Below are positions 9,100 through 19,036 of a stretch of 64,000 bases of DNA, in pieces. Source of the stretch: CAVTLG01 sp963735495. GTDB lineage: Bacteria; Chloroflexota; Ktedonobacteria; Ktedonobacterales; Ktedonobacteraceae. The position numbers were made by a program, and so were the translations under genes. Under the pieces are notes generated by a model that searched no databases, was not told where the DNA came from, and worked only from the letters and a program-made list of their open reading frames with translations. Every line of letters begins with the position of its first letter. The first letter of the stretch is position 1. The stretch spans positions 434,001 through 498,000 of the forward strand of contig CAVTLG010000014.1 of NCBI GenBank assembly GCA_963735495.1, in the 5' to 3' direction.

Positions 9100-10056
9100 A
9101 TGAGTCAGTCGACCCAATTACAGCCTGTAACCGTACAACGTGTTGAAGCGGTAGTCAACCACCTCTTCCCAGCAAGACATATGCATGTAGAACGAGTTCT
9201 GTCAGGGATCTCTACCTATGTCTATCATATTACCTCTCAGGGTCAGAGCTATTACCTGCGCATTTTGCCAGAAAAAGAGGCGAGCCTGGCCTCTGAACTT
9301 GTGGCACTCAGCAGGCTGCGGCAAAACCACGTGAAGGTGCCAGAAGTGATTTACTTCGAGGACTATAACGATATACTTGGGCGATCCGTCATGATTGAAG
9401 CCGAAATCAAGGGACTGGCGTTGAGCAAATCTTCTCTCACGTGCGAGGAACACGCCAGGATCGTGCAGGAAGCGGGACGGGACCTGGCGCGTATCAACAG
9501 TCTGACCGTTGAAGGTTTCGGGTGGATAGCAGCGGATCATGCACATCCACAACGTCTCCGCGCGCAGTGGCCCACGTGTCGTGCCTTTGCTCTGGCCTCT
9601 CGGCAGGCTGATCTGGCCTATTTAAGAGCGCATGTCCTTAAGGCACAAGAATGCGTGCTGCTAGAACGCGTCCTGGCTCGCTATGACTTTTTGCTGGATA
9701 GCGAACAAGGGTACCTGGCTCATGGCGACTTTGATACAACGCATATCTTCCAGCACGATGGGCGCTACACTGGTATTATCGACTTTGGAGAAGTCCGTGG
9801 CACTGGTCCTTGCTATGATCTCGCTCATTTTCGTATACGCGATGGGGCATTGCCTCCTTACCGCCTTTTTCCGGCGCTTGAACGTGGGTACGCAGAGATC
9901 ACTCCTTTGCCAGCGGGGTACGAGCAACGCCTGCGTTTCACCAGTGTTTTGATTAACGTCCGCGCCCTGACACGGGCTTTTCAGACGCGCCCGCCGGATG
10001 GATATATCTGGCGTCAACTAGAAATGTTACACGAGGATCTGGCGATTCTGGCATAG
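9100..10056 (+). CDS. phosphotransferase, aminoglycoside phosphotransferase (APH)-like kinase fold
   Basis: 318 aa. ATG 9100 is preferred to ATG 9091 because GTGAGGA at 9084-9090 is directly against the latter but 9 nt from the former. The protein-kinase-like core shows a nucleotide-binding lobe (YYLRILPEKEASLASELVAL), the catalytic loop HGDFDTTHIF near residue 210 and the DFG-like IIDFGEVRGTGPCYDLAHF. In most APH proteins the eighth loop position is Asn (HGDxxxxN); here it is His. Families of this type phosphorylate antibiotics, choline, homoserine or other small molecules. It is a single gene with no clear partner; the substrate is unknown. Confidence 0.8.
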   Translation: MSQSTQLQPVTVQRVEAVVNHLFPARHMHVERVLSGISTYVYHITSQGQSYYLRILPEKEASLASELVALSRLRQNHVKVPEVIYFEDYNDILGRSVMIEAEIKGLALSKSSLTCEEHARIVQEAGRDLARINSLTVEGFGWIAADHAHPQRLRAQWPTCRAFALASRQADLAYLRAHVLKAQECVLLERVLARYDFLLDSEQGYLAHGDFDTTHIFQHDGRYTGIIDFGEVRGTGPCYDLAHFRIRDGALPPYRLFPALERGYAEITPLPAGYEQRLRFTSVLINVRALTRAFQTRPPDGYIWRQLEMLHEDLAILA

Positions 10057-10215
10057 AGGAAGTTTGCCAGACGCCAGCGCGCATGCATGATGGACATGTT
10101 CTGTGTTGCCCGCAGTTCCTTAATAAACAGGGCAGTTGGGATCTGGAGGTGGTGGAGCGTCCCCCAGGAGTTCGTGGATTCAGCGTTCAGCCACATCGAT
10201 GTATAGTAGAAAGAT

Positions 10216-10260
10216 CGTAATATTTGCTCAAATGCAATTGTTGTTTGAGTAAATATTACG
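10216..10260. repeat. 17-bp inverted repeat, 11-nt loop
   Basis: CGTAATATTTGCTCAAA (10216-10232) and TTTGAGTAAATATTACG (10244-10260) are complementary apart from one G-T wobble. It lies 160 bp after the phosphotransferase stop in a gene-poor stretch (10057-10741). No long T-run follows on either side. It may be a terminator, a binding site or a mobile-element remnant. Confidence 0.5.
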
Positions 10261-10578
10261 AGTGAAAAGAGCAAATCAGTGAAACGCTCATCCAGGTAGC
10301 GATCATCCGGTTGTTGCAGGCCGCGTTCACCTGGCTCCGTTTTCATGCCACTCAGCAACCTTCATCTTGACGCCACACCAGGGCAGTTCGCGTCGGGGCT
10401 TCCCGATCATCTTGATGCCGTCATTGCGCACGCTCATTCATTGTGCAAAAGTACAAATTGCTAGCCCCAATTTGTCGCAGCAAATATAGTCTTCTATGCG
10501 GAAAGTGCTTATACTATACCTATGCTCTACTTGCCGGACAGAACTATAGCATGAAATCAAGATATAAGGAGTGTTCCC

Positions 10579-10683
10579 ATGCAAAGAAAAATGCTGGCAG
10601 GTGCATCAAACCAGGCGTTGAGAGGAAGTCCAGCGGTCTGTGCAGAAAAGTCCCGAGAATTTCTAGAGAATCAGTTAGGATAA
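10579..10683 (+). CDS. possible small protein, 34 aa
   Basis: A short open frame with a near-ideal ribosome-binding site (ATAAGGAG, 8 nt before ATG). The product begins MQRKMLAGASNQ and ends EFLENQLG, with one Cys and no transmembrane segment. A TATACT hexamer lies at 10510-10515, but no good -35 was found. It ends 58 nt before the TTG start of the methyltransferase-like gene and could be its leader or a partner. No family is recognised. Confidence 0.35.
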   Translation: MQRKMLAGASNQALRGSPAVCAEKSREFLENQLG

Positions 10684-10741
10684 GCACTTGTAAAGCAATA
10701 ATAGATAAAGTAGCTGTATTTGACGATAAGAAGGTAGTGCA

Positions 10742-12646
10742 TTGAAACGTACGTATAAAGATCTTTCGCCACCCCCTAATGAGGGGGAAAATCTCGCAGA
10801 CCCTTCGCAATCTCATGATGACTCTGGGGAGGATATACTCCGACGCAAGCGTACGTATATACCTCCGTCTTCTGGATCTTCCGACGACGTGACGCACAGT
10901 CTACTTCCTGAAGAACGTTCAAAATCTGCCGCTGGAGAAAGGGAAGATTCATTTGCTTCCCTCACTGATAGCTTCACTAGAAGCAGCTTCTTACGACCTG
11001 ATGATAGCTCGTCCTCTCCACGTCCTACAGATTCAACGGTGGGACACAGAAGAGATGTTTCGAGGGAACGGTGGGATGAGTCCAGTGAGCAAGCTATAAA
11101 CCAGCTTAAACCGGAAATATCAGAAGCTTTCCGTAGTGGATATGTTCTACGCTTATATGAGGAAAATCTTACTTTAGAAGTGATGGATCAGATCATGAAA
11201 CTTCCTGCAGTCAAACGTGAATTTATGGATATGCTGCAACGTGATATTCCTGAATACCATTCTTCTTTTCCCGATAGTGCTCTTTACCGTGCGCGAGTAC
11301 AAACTGCCCGCGCCTTTCAGTATGCTCAGGATTATATGGACCGTCTTTTTGTATTAGATAAGACTCCTCCACATCTCGACAGAACCGAGGTTCATGCAAA
11401 ATTTGTCCGCGCAATAATCAAGATGCAGGATGAGAAGCAAGAGAAGATTTTAAAAGATCCAGACAGTATTATCTTTTCAGGCACAAAGGGCAGAGATGAT
11501 TCCAGGGAAAAAAAGATCAAGGGCATTGATGCTGGCCATGCCTCTCCACAGGAAGTATGGTCTGGTGATAGACGTGCAGCAATCGAGAAGGTATGGCGTG
11601 AGGCAAACTGGCAGGAAGAGCCTCCTGAGGCGTGGAAGGCAGCGCTAGAGGACTTTCCTCAGACACGATTTGTCCTCGATCTCTCTCCATTTCAACTGTC
11701 ATATCAAGAAAAGCCTTTAGAATCTCTTGAAGTAATGCAGTATAATAGTGTAAAAGGCAATCCTCCATATACTACTTCAAAATTCACGACAAAGGACAAA
11801 ACATATTACACACCAGTGGTAGCCGAGGAGCAGCAGGATATTGGCTTTCAAACTTTCAAACAGGTGTGGCCTTTTTTATCAGGAGCAGAGTTTGAGAAAA
11901 AAGTCACTACAACGGAGAAAGAGACGAAATCAGACAGCTACTGGCAAAGCCAGGATCAGAACTGGCGTCTTTCAGCGAAAATTCGCAAGCACTATTATGA
12001 TAGTATCCATCCCGCAATTGCTCATTACACCATGAGTGCAATTGAACATCTTGAAAAGAGTCGCAAGACCAAAGTGACGATTCTGGATATCGCTGGTGGC
12101 AATGGTGATCTGGGCGAACGTATCATCAAGGATGCTCGGGCGCGCTTTCCGAAGCTAGAAATCACGTACAAGCTGGTTGAGAAAGGTCTGGAGGATGTCC
12201 GTACAGCGAATGAGCGTTTTCGCGCGTTAAATTCTGAGTCTGAGTATGGACCTCGTATAACGGCTACCGCTACCCAGAAGAATATGTTTGACTATCGCGT
12301 CGAAGCGTCAGACGGTACCTATTATTTTGATGCCGAGCAGATGAAACGTGATATCGGCTTACCACAAGAGGGAGTAGACATTGTCATTAATTCTGGTGGA
12401 TTGCTCAATCAATCGGTCTCTGGTGATGTTAAGGAGCCTGTAGTGAAGGAGCCTGTAAGGATAGCTGCACTGTTCAATCGCATGTACACCAAATTGATGA
12501 GCCCGGGAGCATTTGGCATTTATTCTGGTCGCACCCCTTTAAGAATTCATGCTTCCGATCATGAAGAGAATGGTATGGAAATACGGAATCTTTATGATTG
12601 GTTTAGCAACCAACAGATGCACGTTGTCAGACATCCAGATGGCTAA
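10742..12646 (+). CDS. SAM-dependent methyltransferase-like protein with long disordered N-terminus
   Basis: 634 aa from a TTG start with AAGGTAG upstream. Residues 1-115 are hydrophilic and rich in Ser, Asp, Glu, Arg and Pro, so probably disordered. Residues 115-250 are helical (EQAINQLKPEISEAF onward) and of no recognised family. From about 440 a class I methyltransferase fold appears: motif I is ILDIAGGNGDLGERI, followed by a motif II-like acidic strand (ITYKLVEKG). The region IVINSGGLLNQS fits motif IV. No signal peptide. Substrate unknown. The architecture (disordered N-terminus, enzymatic C-terminus) resembles secreted or injected effectors, which is inference only. It is convergent with the monoamine oxidase gene. 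Confidence 0.6.
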   Translation: MKRTYKDLSPPPNEGENLADPSQSHDDSGEDILRRKRTYIPPSSGSSDDVTHSLLPEERSKSAAGEREDSFASLTDSFTRSSFLRPDDSSSSPRPTDSTVGHRRDVSRERWDESSEQAINQLKPEISEAFRSGYVLRLYEENLTLEVMDQIMKLPAVKREFMDMLQRDIPEYHSSFPDSALYRARVQTARAFQYAQDYMDRLFVLDKTPPHLDRTEVHAKFVRAIIKMQDEKQEKILKDPDSIIFSGTKGRDDSREKKIKGIDAGHASPQEVWSGDRRAAIEKVWREANWQEEPPEAWKAALEDFPQTRFVLDLSPFQLSYQEKPLESLEVMQYNSVKGNPPYTTSKFTTKDKTYYTPVVAEEQQDIGFQTFKQVWPFLSGAEFEKKVTTTEKETKSDSYWQSQDQNWRLSAKIRKHYYDSIHPAIAHYTMSAIEHLEKSRKTKVTILDIAGGNGDLGERIIKDARARFPKLEITYKLVEKGLEDVRTANERFRALNSESEYGPRITATATQKNMFDYRVEASDGTYYFDAEQMKRDIGLPQEGVDIVINSGGLLNQSVSGDVKEPVVKEPVRIAALFNRMYTKLMSPGAFGIYSGRTPLRIHASDHEENGMEIRNLYDWFSNQQMHVVRHPDG

Positions 12647-12679
12647 CCTCATCAATAGGTATAGCGATCAGAACTCTGC

Positions 12680-14104
12680 TTAATGACCAAAATCCTGCAA
12701 AATCTCACGCGCTGCCCTCGCACCCTCTCTAGCTGCGCCTTCCATAAAGCCCTGGAACTCGACCGAGCAATGTTCACCCGCGAAGTGAACGGGTCCCTGG
12801 CGCACGCCCTCGTAGCCACCGAAGTGGGTGTACTGCCCAACGCGCCAGCAGGAGTAACTGCCCAGAAGATAGGGATCTCCAGTGGGATAGCTCAACGCGG
12901 CCCTGCCAGTGTAGTGGGCGCTGATACCGGGGAAGACCTGTTCCAATTGCAGCAGGCAGTTCTGGGCGTAGCTCTGGATATTCGTGGAATCCTCGGCAGT
13001 GGAATAGGCCGCCGAGGGCGCATAAGCGGCTCCTCTGCGCCCACTTGTATAATTGACGAGCAAACCACTTGAGCCTGTTTGACCAATGGACGTGTCCCAG
13101 AATGTCTGCACGTCCAGGTCCGTGCTAATAAAGCCGCTGTAAGGGTGGGGCCAGGAGCCATCCTCGTTCCAGTAAGGACGGTCGAACTGCAAGAGGAGCT
13201 TGGAGTTTGTGCCATAGCCCAGTTCTTCGATGGCAACTTGCTTCAGGGGATCAAATCCGGCTCGTGAGTAATCGACGTGGCGTAAGGTACTAAACGGCAG
13301 CGTGAGGATTGCATGGTCGCAATGCACATCCCGGGAGCCATCAGCCGTGGCAAATGTCAAGGTAAGCGAGGTATCGCTGTGACGTTCGAGTGCTATCAGT
13401 TGATGATCCAGGTGGATACTCCCTTGCGGCAAACTGCCGGCAATAGCCAGCGGTAGTTGCTGGTTCCCGCCCACGATTTTGCATCTTTCTTCTTGTACCT
13501 GTTTGGAGGTGGTTGAACTCTCTCCTGGATCTTGCAATCCCAGCATGTAGATCAGGTTGAGAGAACTTTGCTCGTTTGTATCCAGACCGTAGAAACTCGT
13601 ACAGATGACATTCAGCAAATGCCCCACGGGCGCATTGTGTCCACCTTCAACATACTGCTCAATCCAATCGTACGCGCTCAGATGGTCAAACTTGAAGCCA
13701 GTCTCGGTAAAGCGAGTGTGCGTTGTGGGGAAACCGGCCTCCTGCACCTGCTGCTGGAAGAGTGGTATAAGTGCCTGGAAGTCCCTGGACCGCTCTTCCA
13801 GGCTGTAATAACGGTTGTAGAAATACATGACGCTTTGTGGCAGGCCAGCTTTTCCTTGCATCAGATCGACTGTCTTGAGCTCGAAGCGTTTGGTCAGCTG
13901 GTGGATGGTCTCATGGTTGCCGTCGATGAATTCACCACACCACTCGCTGACCATACCATCAGCCCAGGTTGTGGTATCGGAGTGCATGCGACCGCCGACG
14001 CGGTTGGATGCTTCGTAGATGCTGCACGAGAGACCGGCGTCCTGCAAGGTCAGAGCCGCATTGAGTCCCGCGATTCCCGCTCCGACGATAGCGATCTGGG
14101 GCAT
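12680..14104 (-). CDS. flavin monoamine oxidase family protein (FAD-dependent amine oxidase)
   Basis: 474 aa. The N-terminus is a dinucleotide-binding Rossmann motif, IAIVGAGIAGLNAALTLQDAG, followed by the GG doublet motif NRVGGRMHSD. The C-terminal FAD contact GPVHFAGEHCSVEFQGFMEGA is typical of monoamine oxidases and related enzymes. AGGAGAAGAATA precedes the ATG. The family oxidises primary or secondary amines (for example polyamines, tyramine or amino acids) to imines with release of hydrogen peroxide. No signal peptide is seen. It stands alone, convergent with the methyltransferase-like gene only 33 bp away. Confidence 0.9.
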   Translation of the reverse strand: MPQIAIVGAGIAGLNAALTLQDAGLSCSIYEASNRVGGRMHSDTTTWADGMVSEWCGEFIDGNHETIHQLTKRFELKTVDLMQGKAGLPQSVMYFYNRYYSLEERSRDFQALIPLFQQQVQEAGFPTTHTRFTETGFKFDHLSAYDWIEQYVEGGHNAPVGHLLNVICTSFYGLDTNEQSSLNLIYMLGLQDPGESSTTSKQVQEERCKIVGGNQQLPLAIAGSLPQGSIHLDHQLIALERHSDTSLTLTFATADGSRDVHCDHAILTLPFSTLRHVDYSRAGFDPLKQVAIEELGYGTNSKLLLQFDRPYWNEDGSWPHPYSGFISTDLDVQTFWDTSIGQTGSSGLLVNYTSGRRGAAYAPSAAYSTAEDSTNIQSYAQNCLLQLEQVFPGISAHYTGRAALSYPTGDPYLLGSYSCWRVGQYTHFGGYEGVRQGPVHFAGEHCSVEFQGFMEGAAREGARAAREILQDFGH

Positions 14105-14471
14105 TATTCTTCTCCTGTCGGGGTTACTAGAGATGCATAAACATGAGATAGTAATAATCTATCACACAAACAGGGTGTTAGATAAACAAGTGCTGTTCTC
14201 ATCAGTAGAGGAGAGAAAAAAGCACTTTCCCTCCTCTATGTGTATGCTCGACTCTTCGAAAGGCGAAAAACGTTCTGATAGCTGGCGATTTTATGAGCCA
14301 AAAGTTGCGTAACAATCAAGTTATGCGCCTGCTGACACATGCTCTTGTTGGAGGAAATGAGGCAAGCTGCCCCTCTCCACGCGAGATGAAGAGAGGCAAG
14401 CTCTTGGCAATGCAAAGGGAACAGGCTACCTGCCACAATGTCATTGCCAGCCAGATGAGCAGATGGGTTGG
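14105..14471. other. intergenic, no gene seen
   Basis: 367 bp between the monoamine oxidase start and the GH27 stop. Short open frames exist on both strands but have neither a ribosome-binding site nor family features. It must contain the oxidase promoter on the minus strand, though no clear consensus hexamer pair was found. Confidence 0.4.
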
Positions 14472-16640
14472 TTAAAACGCGACAAAAATCCACTGCTGGT
14501 TGGCTCCGCTATTGTTGGGCCATTGGATGACAGGAGCGCTGGGTGCCAGGGAATTGCCCTGGACATCTACATCCTGGCTATCGGAGCGGCTCACAATATC
14601 GTAATACCCTCCACTGATCGAGGTCAGAGACCACTGTGAATTAGTGCCGTTGTCATCCTGATACTGGATCAACTGGGTACCCTGCGTGGTAGTGCCCCCT
14701 GGAATGTTGATCAACTTGCCGCTATTGCGATTGACTACCTTGAGATAGCCACTGCCCGCACTCTCCAGGTACCACTCCTGATCCGTCTGGGCATTGGCCG
14801 GATACTGCACAAGGCCCGCGCCATTCGCTGTAGAGTCCTGGTAGACATCCAGGCTCTGCCCGCTATTGAGGTTGACGGCACCAATGTAGCCCGAACCACT
14901 GATAGTAATCCGGTCAAAGTCGGGAGCCCAGCCGGAGGAATTTGAGAAGAGAACGGTATTGTTGCCTGCGTTCAAGATGACAGGCACGGAAACACGCTGC
15001 ACGCTGTTCCAGTCGCCATCATTGGTTCCTGAGAAGTTGAGGGTCATCGCGGTGCCGCCATTGACGCTCATCTGGGCAGTTCTGCCGGTGTCTCCATCAG
15101 CATAAACGACGGTCAGGATATACGTTCCCGCAGTTGAGACATTGACGTTATTGAATTGCAGGGTGCCGCCGTTGCCGACAACGCCAACTTTCTCACCGCC
15201 AGAACAGCCTGAGCAACCGGCAATTGCTGCTCCTCCCGCCAGGGTATTGCCTGACGCTTCAGCTTCGTAGGACTTGCTGGTTGGACCACTCGGTGTAACT
15301 TTAAAGAGGCGCGAGGCATGAGTGTTGAGGGTCTCGCTGATGCTGCCAGTAAAGTTGCCCAGGTCGGTGTTGCTCCAGAGGTCGCGCACATCGGCTGTGC
15401 CACTGAAACCCAGATCGCTCCAGTTCGCGGTGACATTGGCGCTACTGCTACCCAGATTAAAGAGCGCAACGGTATAGGTGCCATCTCCATTGTTGGAGAA
15501 CCAGACCTGCTGATTGGTTCCCAGCGAGACCGGGTGGGCCGCGTGCCCGGCCTGGTCTACCGCGATTACTTGCGTATTCGTTAGCAACGAGAGGCCATAG
15601 CTGTCCATTCTTGTGAGATCATCTCCGGCGTAGAGGGGAGCCGCCTCGATGGACCACAGGGTCATATAGGTCTGGCGCTCGTCGTTGGTGATACCATCAA
15701 TGCTGCTGCCATCGGAGATTTGCAGCGCATCCAGGTCGTTCCACGCGTTGGGTCCAGCGTATTGTGTCCAGCCAGCGGCATCGTGGAAACGTCCAACCAT
15801 GCTATTCCAGGTCACCTGGGTGGAACAATAGCATTCCACATCGCCATCAATACGCCAGGCATTGGAATATTGCTGCCAGGTGCTCCCATTGTTCACATCT
15901 AATGAATTGGAGAGGTCAAAGACAATCGAACGTCCGCTCTGCTGCAGGGCCTGCGACCAGGCTTGAATATCACCGACATCGCCGTCACCGACGCCGTCAA
16001 TCTTGAGGAAATCAGCGCCCCAGGACGCCAGCTCGTCGGCCCAACCATTAATGTACGCCTGCGCACCCGGTGCGTTATAGTTGATGGCATACATCACCTG
16101 GTCCCCATAGTTGTAGTTCGTTTCGTATTGACTGGTATTGGCGATATCGCGCGCGTGATAGCTGGTACCTACAATAGGGGTATTCTGATTTACCGCCGCC
16201 ACTGGAATACCTGGAGTTAAATAAAAACCCATTTTCAAGCCCAGGCCGTGAATATAGCTGGCCAGGCCGGAAAGACCATTGGGAAATTTACTGCTATCAG
16301 GGACCCAGTAGCCATTTGCATCAACATTTGTCGATGGATTTAGGTACCAGTAATCGTCAAGCAGCACATAATTATATCCGTAGGCTTTCAATTTGCTGGC
16401 CTCAACCTGAGCCTGGGCTTCGATATTGGCCTGGGTAGGGTTCGCCCCGATAAAATCCCAGGAACTCCATCCCATAAAGGGCGTCGGTGCTGCACCATTG
16501 TTCTCCGCCACATGCAGCGTACTGGCGTACGCGCGAGAGGTGTGCAGGCTGGTAGTGAAACCCCAAAAAGAGGTCACAACCAGAAAAATAAAGAAAAAGA
16601 TCAAGCTTTTCCTCAAGAGCATCCATTGCGTGCTTTTCAT
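14472..16640 (-). CDS. secreted GH27 alpha-galactosidase with CBM35-like and ricin-type lectin modules
   Basis: 722 aa. A signal peptide with a long hydrophobic core (residues 11-28) ends near AYAS. The GH27 barrel (about 48-440) starts with PFMGWSSWDFIGANPTQ and has LLDDYWY. The nucleophile is the Asp of DFLKIDG (D215) and the acid/base the Asp of WRIDGDVEC (D265). A carbohydrate-binding CBM35/6-like module (about 456-578: YEAEASGNTLAGG to DFDRITI) and a ricin-B trefoil (about 585-722, several QW motifs) follow. It should release terminal alpha-galactose or related sugars outside the cell. It is the last gene of the minus-strand part of the saccharolytic cluster and is separated from the upstream glucanase by a terminator. 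Confidence 0.93.
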   Translation of the reverse strand: MKSTQWMLLRKSLIFFFIFLVVTSFWGFTTSLHTSRAYASTLHVAENNGAAPTPFMGWSSWDFIGANPTQANIEAQAQVEASKLKAYGYNYVLLDDYWYLNPSTNVDANGYWVPDSSKFPNGLSGLASYIHGLGLKMGFYLTPGIPVAAVNQNTPIVGTSYHARDIANTSQYETNYNYGDQVMYAINYNAPGAQAYINGWADELASWGADFLKIDGVGDGDVGDIQAWSQALQQSGRSIVFDLSNSLDVNNGSTWQQYSNAWRIDGDVECYCSTQVTWNSMVGRFHDAAGWTQYAGPNAWNDLDALQISDGSSIDGITNDERQTYMTLWSIEAAPLYAGDDLTRMDSYGLSLLTNTQVIAVDQAGHAAHPVSLGTNQQVWFSNNGDGTYTVALFNLGSSSANVTANWSDLGFSGTADVRDLWSNTDLGNFTGSISETLNTHASRLFKVTPSGPTSKSYEAEASGNTLAGGAAIAGCSGCSGGEKVGVVGNGGTLQFNNVNVSTAGTYILTVVYADGDTGRTAQMSVNGGTAMTLNFSGTNDGDWNSVQRVSVPVILNAGNNTVLFSNSSGWAPDFDRITISGSGYIGAVNLNSGQSLDVYQDSTANGAGLVQYPANAQTDQEWYLESAGSGYLKVVNRNSGKLINIPGGTTTQGTQLIQYQDDNGTNSQWSLTSISGGYYDIVSRSDSQDVDVQGNSLAPSAPVIQWPNNSGANQQWIFVAF

Positions 16641-16876
16641 ATGTTTTCACTCCTTTGAATGGTGAGGGCGTACCCACCGTTCTCTGCAAAAAAATGTTGG
16701 TCCACCATTGGACAACCTAGTCCAGCCACTGCGCTTTTTTGGTCTATCACCTCCTTGCATTTCCACTCATTTGTCAACAATGTTTGCATCAACTTGCCTG
16801 AAGTAGGACAAAAGATACACAAAATCTGGATAAAAGGGAGGAGTAAAAAGAATATCCATATAAACAGTACCATAAA

Positions 16877-16913
16877 AAAGCCATATTGTAAACTTACTTT
16901 ACAATATGGCTTT
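16877..16913 (-). terminator. intrinsic terminator, 16-bp stem
   Basis: AAAGCCATATTGTAAA and TTTACAATATGGCTTT are perfect inverted arms around CTTAC. Read on the minus strand the stem is followed by a T-run (CTTTTTTATGG). It lies 239 bp downstream of the GH16 fusion gene stop and 237 bp upstream of the GH27 start, so it would separate the two transcripts. The rest of 16641-17151 contains no recognisable gene. Confidence 0.75.
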
Positions 16914-17151
16914 GTCAGAAAACTATGCAGGTCGTACCTGGTCGGGTAACTACTCAGATCGTGTTTGGAGCGCGCACCCTTTAGCGCTATGCCTCTGCCT
17001 GGAGATTAAAGAGTTCGGCATCGCGCTCTTCTAATGCCATCAATTCCTGATGAGGACTCTTCCGCTCTTTTGGTGATGAAAGCCCATCAACAGGACCACA
17101 TTCCCAGAAGCCTCATTTCCTCCTCAAGGACACGTACGCTTTGCTGCTAGC

Positions 17152-19036
17152 TCAGGACGAGGTATAGATGCCGAACTCCCACAGCGAGTACCCATAGGAG
17201 GTACCACGCTGCGTGCCATACATACGCACGTACCTGCCCGAACCGCTGACGTCGAAGTCATCAACTCCGCCGCTACCGGACGTCGTCGAGTAGATCGTTG
17301 TCCAGGTTGAGTCGTCGTTGGAGACCTGGATCTGGTAGGACTTGCCGTAGGCAACCTCCCAGATCAGTTGGATGTGACTGATCGTTGTTACCTGGCCGAG
17401 ATCGACCTCGATCCACTGTGGATCGCTCCAGTCACTGGCCCAGCGCGTCGTCAGGTCGCCGTCGGTCGCATTCGAGGGTGGATAAGGCGCGCCTGTGCCG
17501 GTTGTCTGGTAGGAAGAGGCCGTCGTTGGTTGGCCGAGCGCGACATTCGTGCCATTCACCGTCGGTGGCACGACCTTGAAGGATAGCGTTTGGATGCCTA
17601 CATTGTCCTGCCCATCATAGACATAGACATACACCTTCCAGACGCCCAGTTCATTTGGCGGTGTGACCGAGAACGTACTCGCACCCGTCTGGGTGAACGT
17701 GGCGTACTGCAATCCAGTACCGCCGTCAATGTACTTGCTACTCAGCATCAGGTTGTAGCGTAGTGGGTCGCCATCTGGATCGCTCACATTGACATTGACG
17801 GTGAGCTGACCATTCGTGGCCACGCTCGTCTGGTCCAGCGACATGCTGGAGATCACGGGCGGCGTGTCGGTCGAGATCTGTCCGCCGTAGAGCTGGGCGA
17901 CCGTAAAGTCGGAGAGTCGCCGCCAATGGCCGGTGAGCAGATTGAACCAGACACCACCAAAGTCGTTCTCGATGCCATAGTTGAAGAGCGTGGCACCGAG
18001 TGCGACGCCAGTATGGCTGGTGATGCAGTTCCAGGCCGTGGCATAGCCCTGGCTGTTCTCTACATCGGTCTCCTGAGTTGGTACACCGTTGGCGTCGTTC
18101 GGCACCTCCCACTCGCCGGCTGGTCCGCTCTCGGTAACGATGTAGGGTTTTGTATAGCCGCCATCGATCCAGTCCTGCTTGATGTTACAGGCGCTCCCGT
18201 AGGAGTTGACCGCGTACAGGTCGAGATCCGGCGTGTTTGTCTGGTAGTACGGCCAGGCACCGGTCCAGGCGTCGGTCGAGGTAACGGGATGATTGGGGTC
18301 GATGGAGTGGATAGCCTCGACGATCTGCTCGACGTATTGAGCGTAGGCGTTGCGCTCCTCCTCAAGCTGAGTGCCTGAGTAGTAGTTCTGCAGCGTAAGG
18401 ATGACCTCATTGCCAACATCCCACATCAGCACGCCGGGATTGTCTTTATAGGTGTTCACCACGCTCTCAATGGTGGCCAGCGTGGATGTCTTATAGTCTG
18501 TATCGTTGAGGTAGTCAGCGTTCTGGTTGAGCCAGAAGCCGTTAATCACCTTGATGCCGTAGGCCGAGGCCGCGTTGAGCAATGGCTGTGTGGTCGAGTC
18601 GGTGCCCCAGGTGCGTATCGTATTGACCCCCATGGCCTGCAATTCGGGCATGTACGCGAGCGAAGCGGCGCTCGGTGGTCCGAAGGTGACGCCTTTTACC
18701 TGGTAAGGCGATCCGTTAACGAGCAGTTGCCAGTTGCCCTGTGTGCCGTTTACTGAAACCACGCTGGCCGTTGTAGGCGTTGTAGGCGTCGTCAGAGGAG
18801 TTGGCGGCGTGCCGGTTGTCTCGTTGACGGCGAGCGAAGCGATGCTCAGCGTGCCACCAGATGAAGTAGCCGTGCTGGGTGAAGTGCAGTTACAGACGGC
18901 GTTAGGGAATGATCCTCCGATAGCCAGGTCGAAGATAAGGAAGAAGCCGTGATCGACGGCGGCCTGCCACGCGCTGACGCCAACCTGACTCTCTTTCACA
19001 ATCCAGATCTGCTGACCATCCAGATACCAGCGAATT
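17152..19036 (-). pseudogene. 3' part of frameshifted glucanase: end of GH16, GH2/GH72-like TIM barrel, F5/8C module
   Basis: Homology to GH16 resumes after the frameshift near 19036 with IRWYLDGQQIWIV and HHGF-type strand HGFFLIFDLAIGGSFP. After a Pro/Thr linker comes a glycoside hydrolase TIM barrel (YQVKGVTFGP, MWDVGNEV with the acid/base Glu, PYIVTESGPAGE with the nucleophile Glu), resembling GH2 C-terminal or GH72-type beta-1,3-glucan enzymes. An Ig-like segment and a C-terminal discoidin (F5/8 type C) module (NVALGQPTTASS to SLWEFGIY) end the protein. An open frame extends upstream to 19464, but its N-terminal ~145 residues are out-of-frame GH16 sequence. The barrel itself keeps both catalytic Glu residues. 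Confidence 0.75.

Noticed and set aside
10014..10358. 114-codon minus frame after the phosphotransferase
   Set aside because: No ribosome-binding site, no family feature, and it runs through the inverted repeat at 10216-10260.
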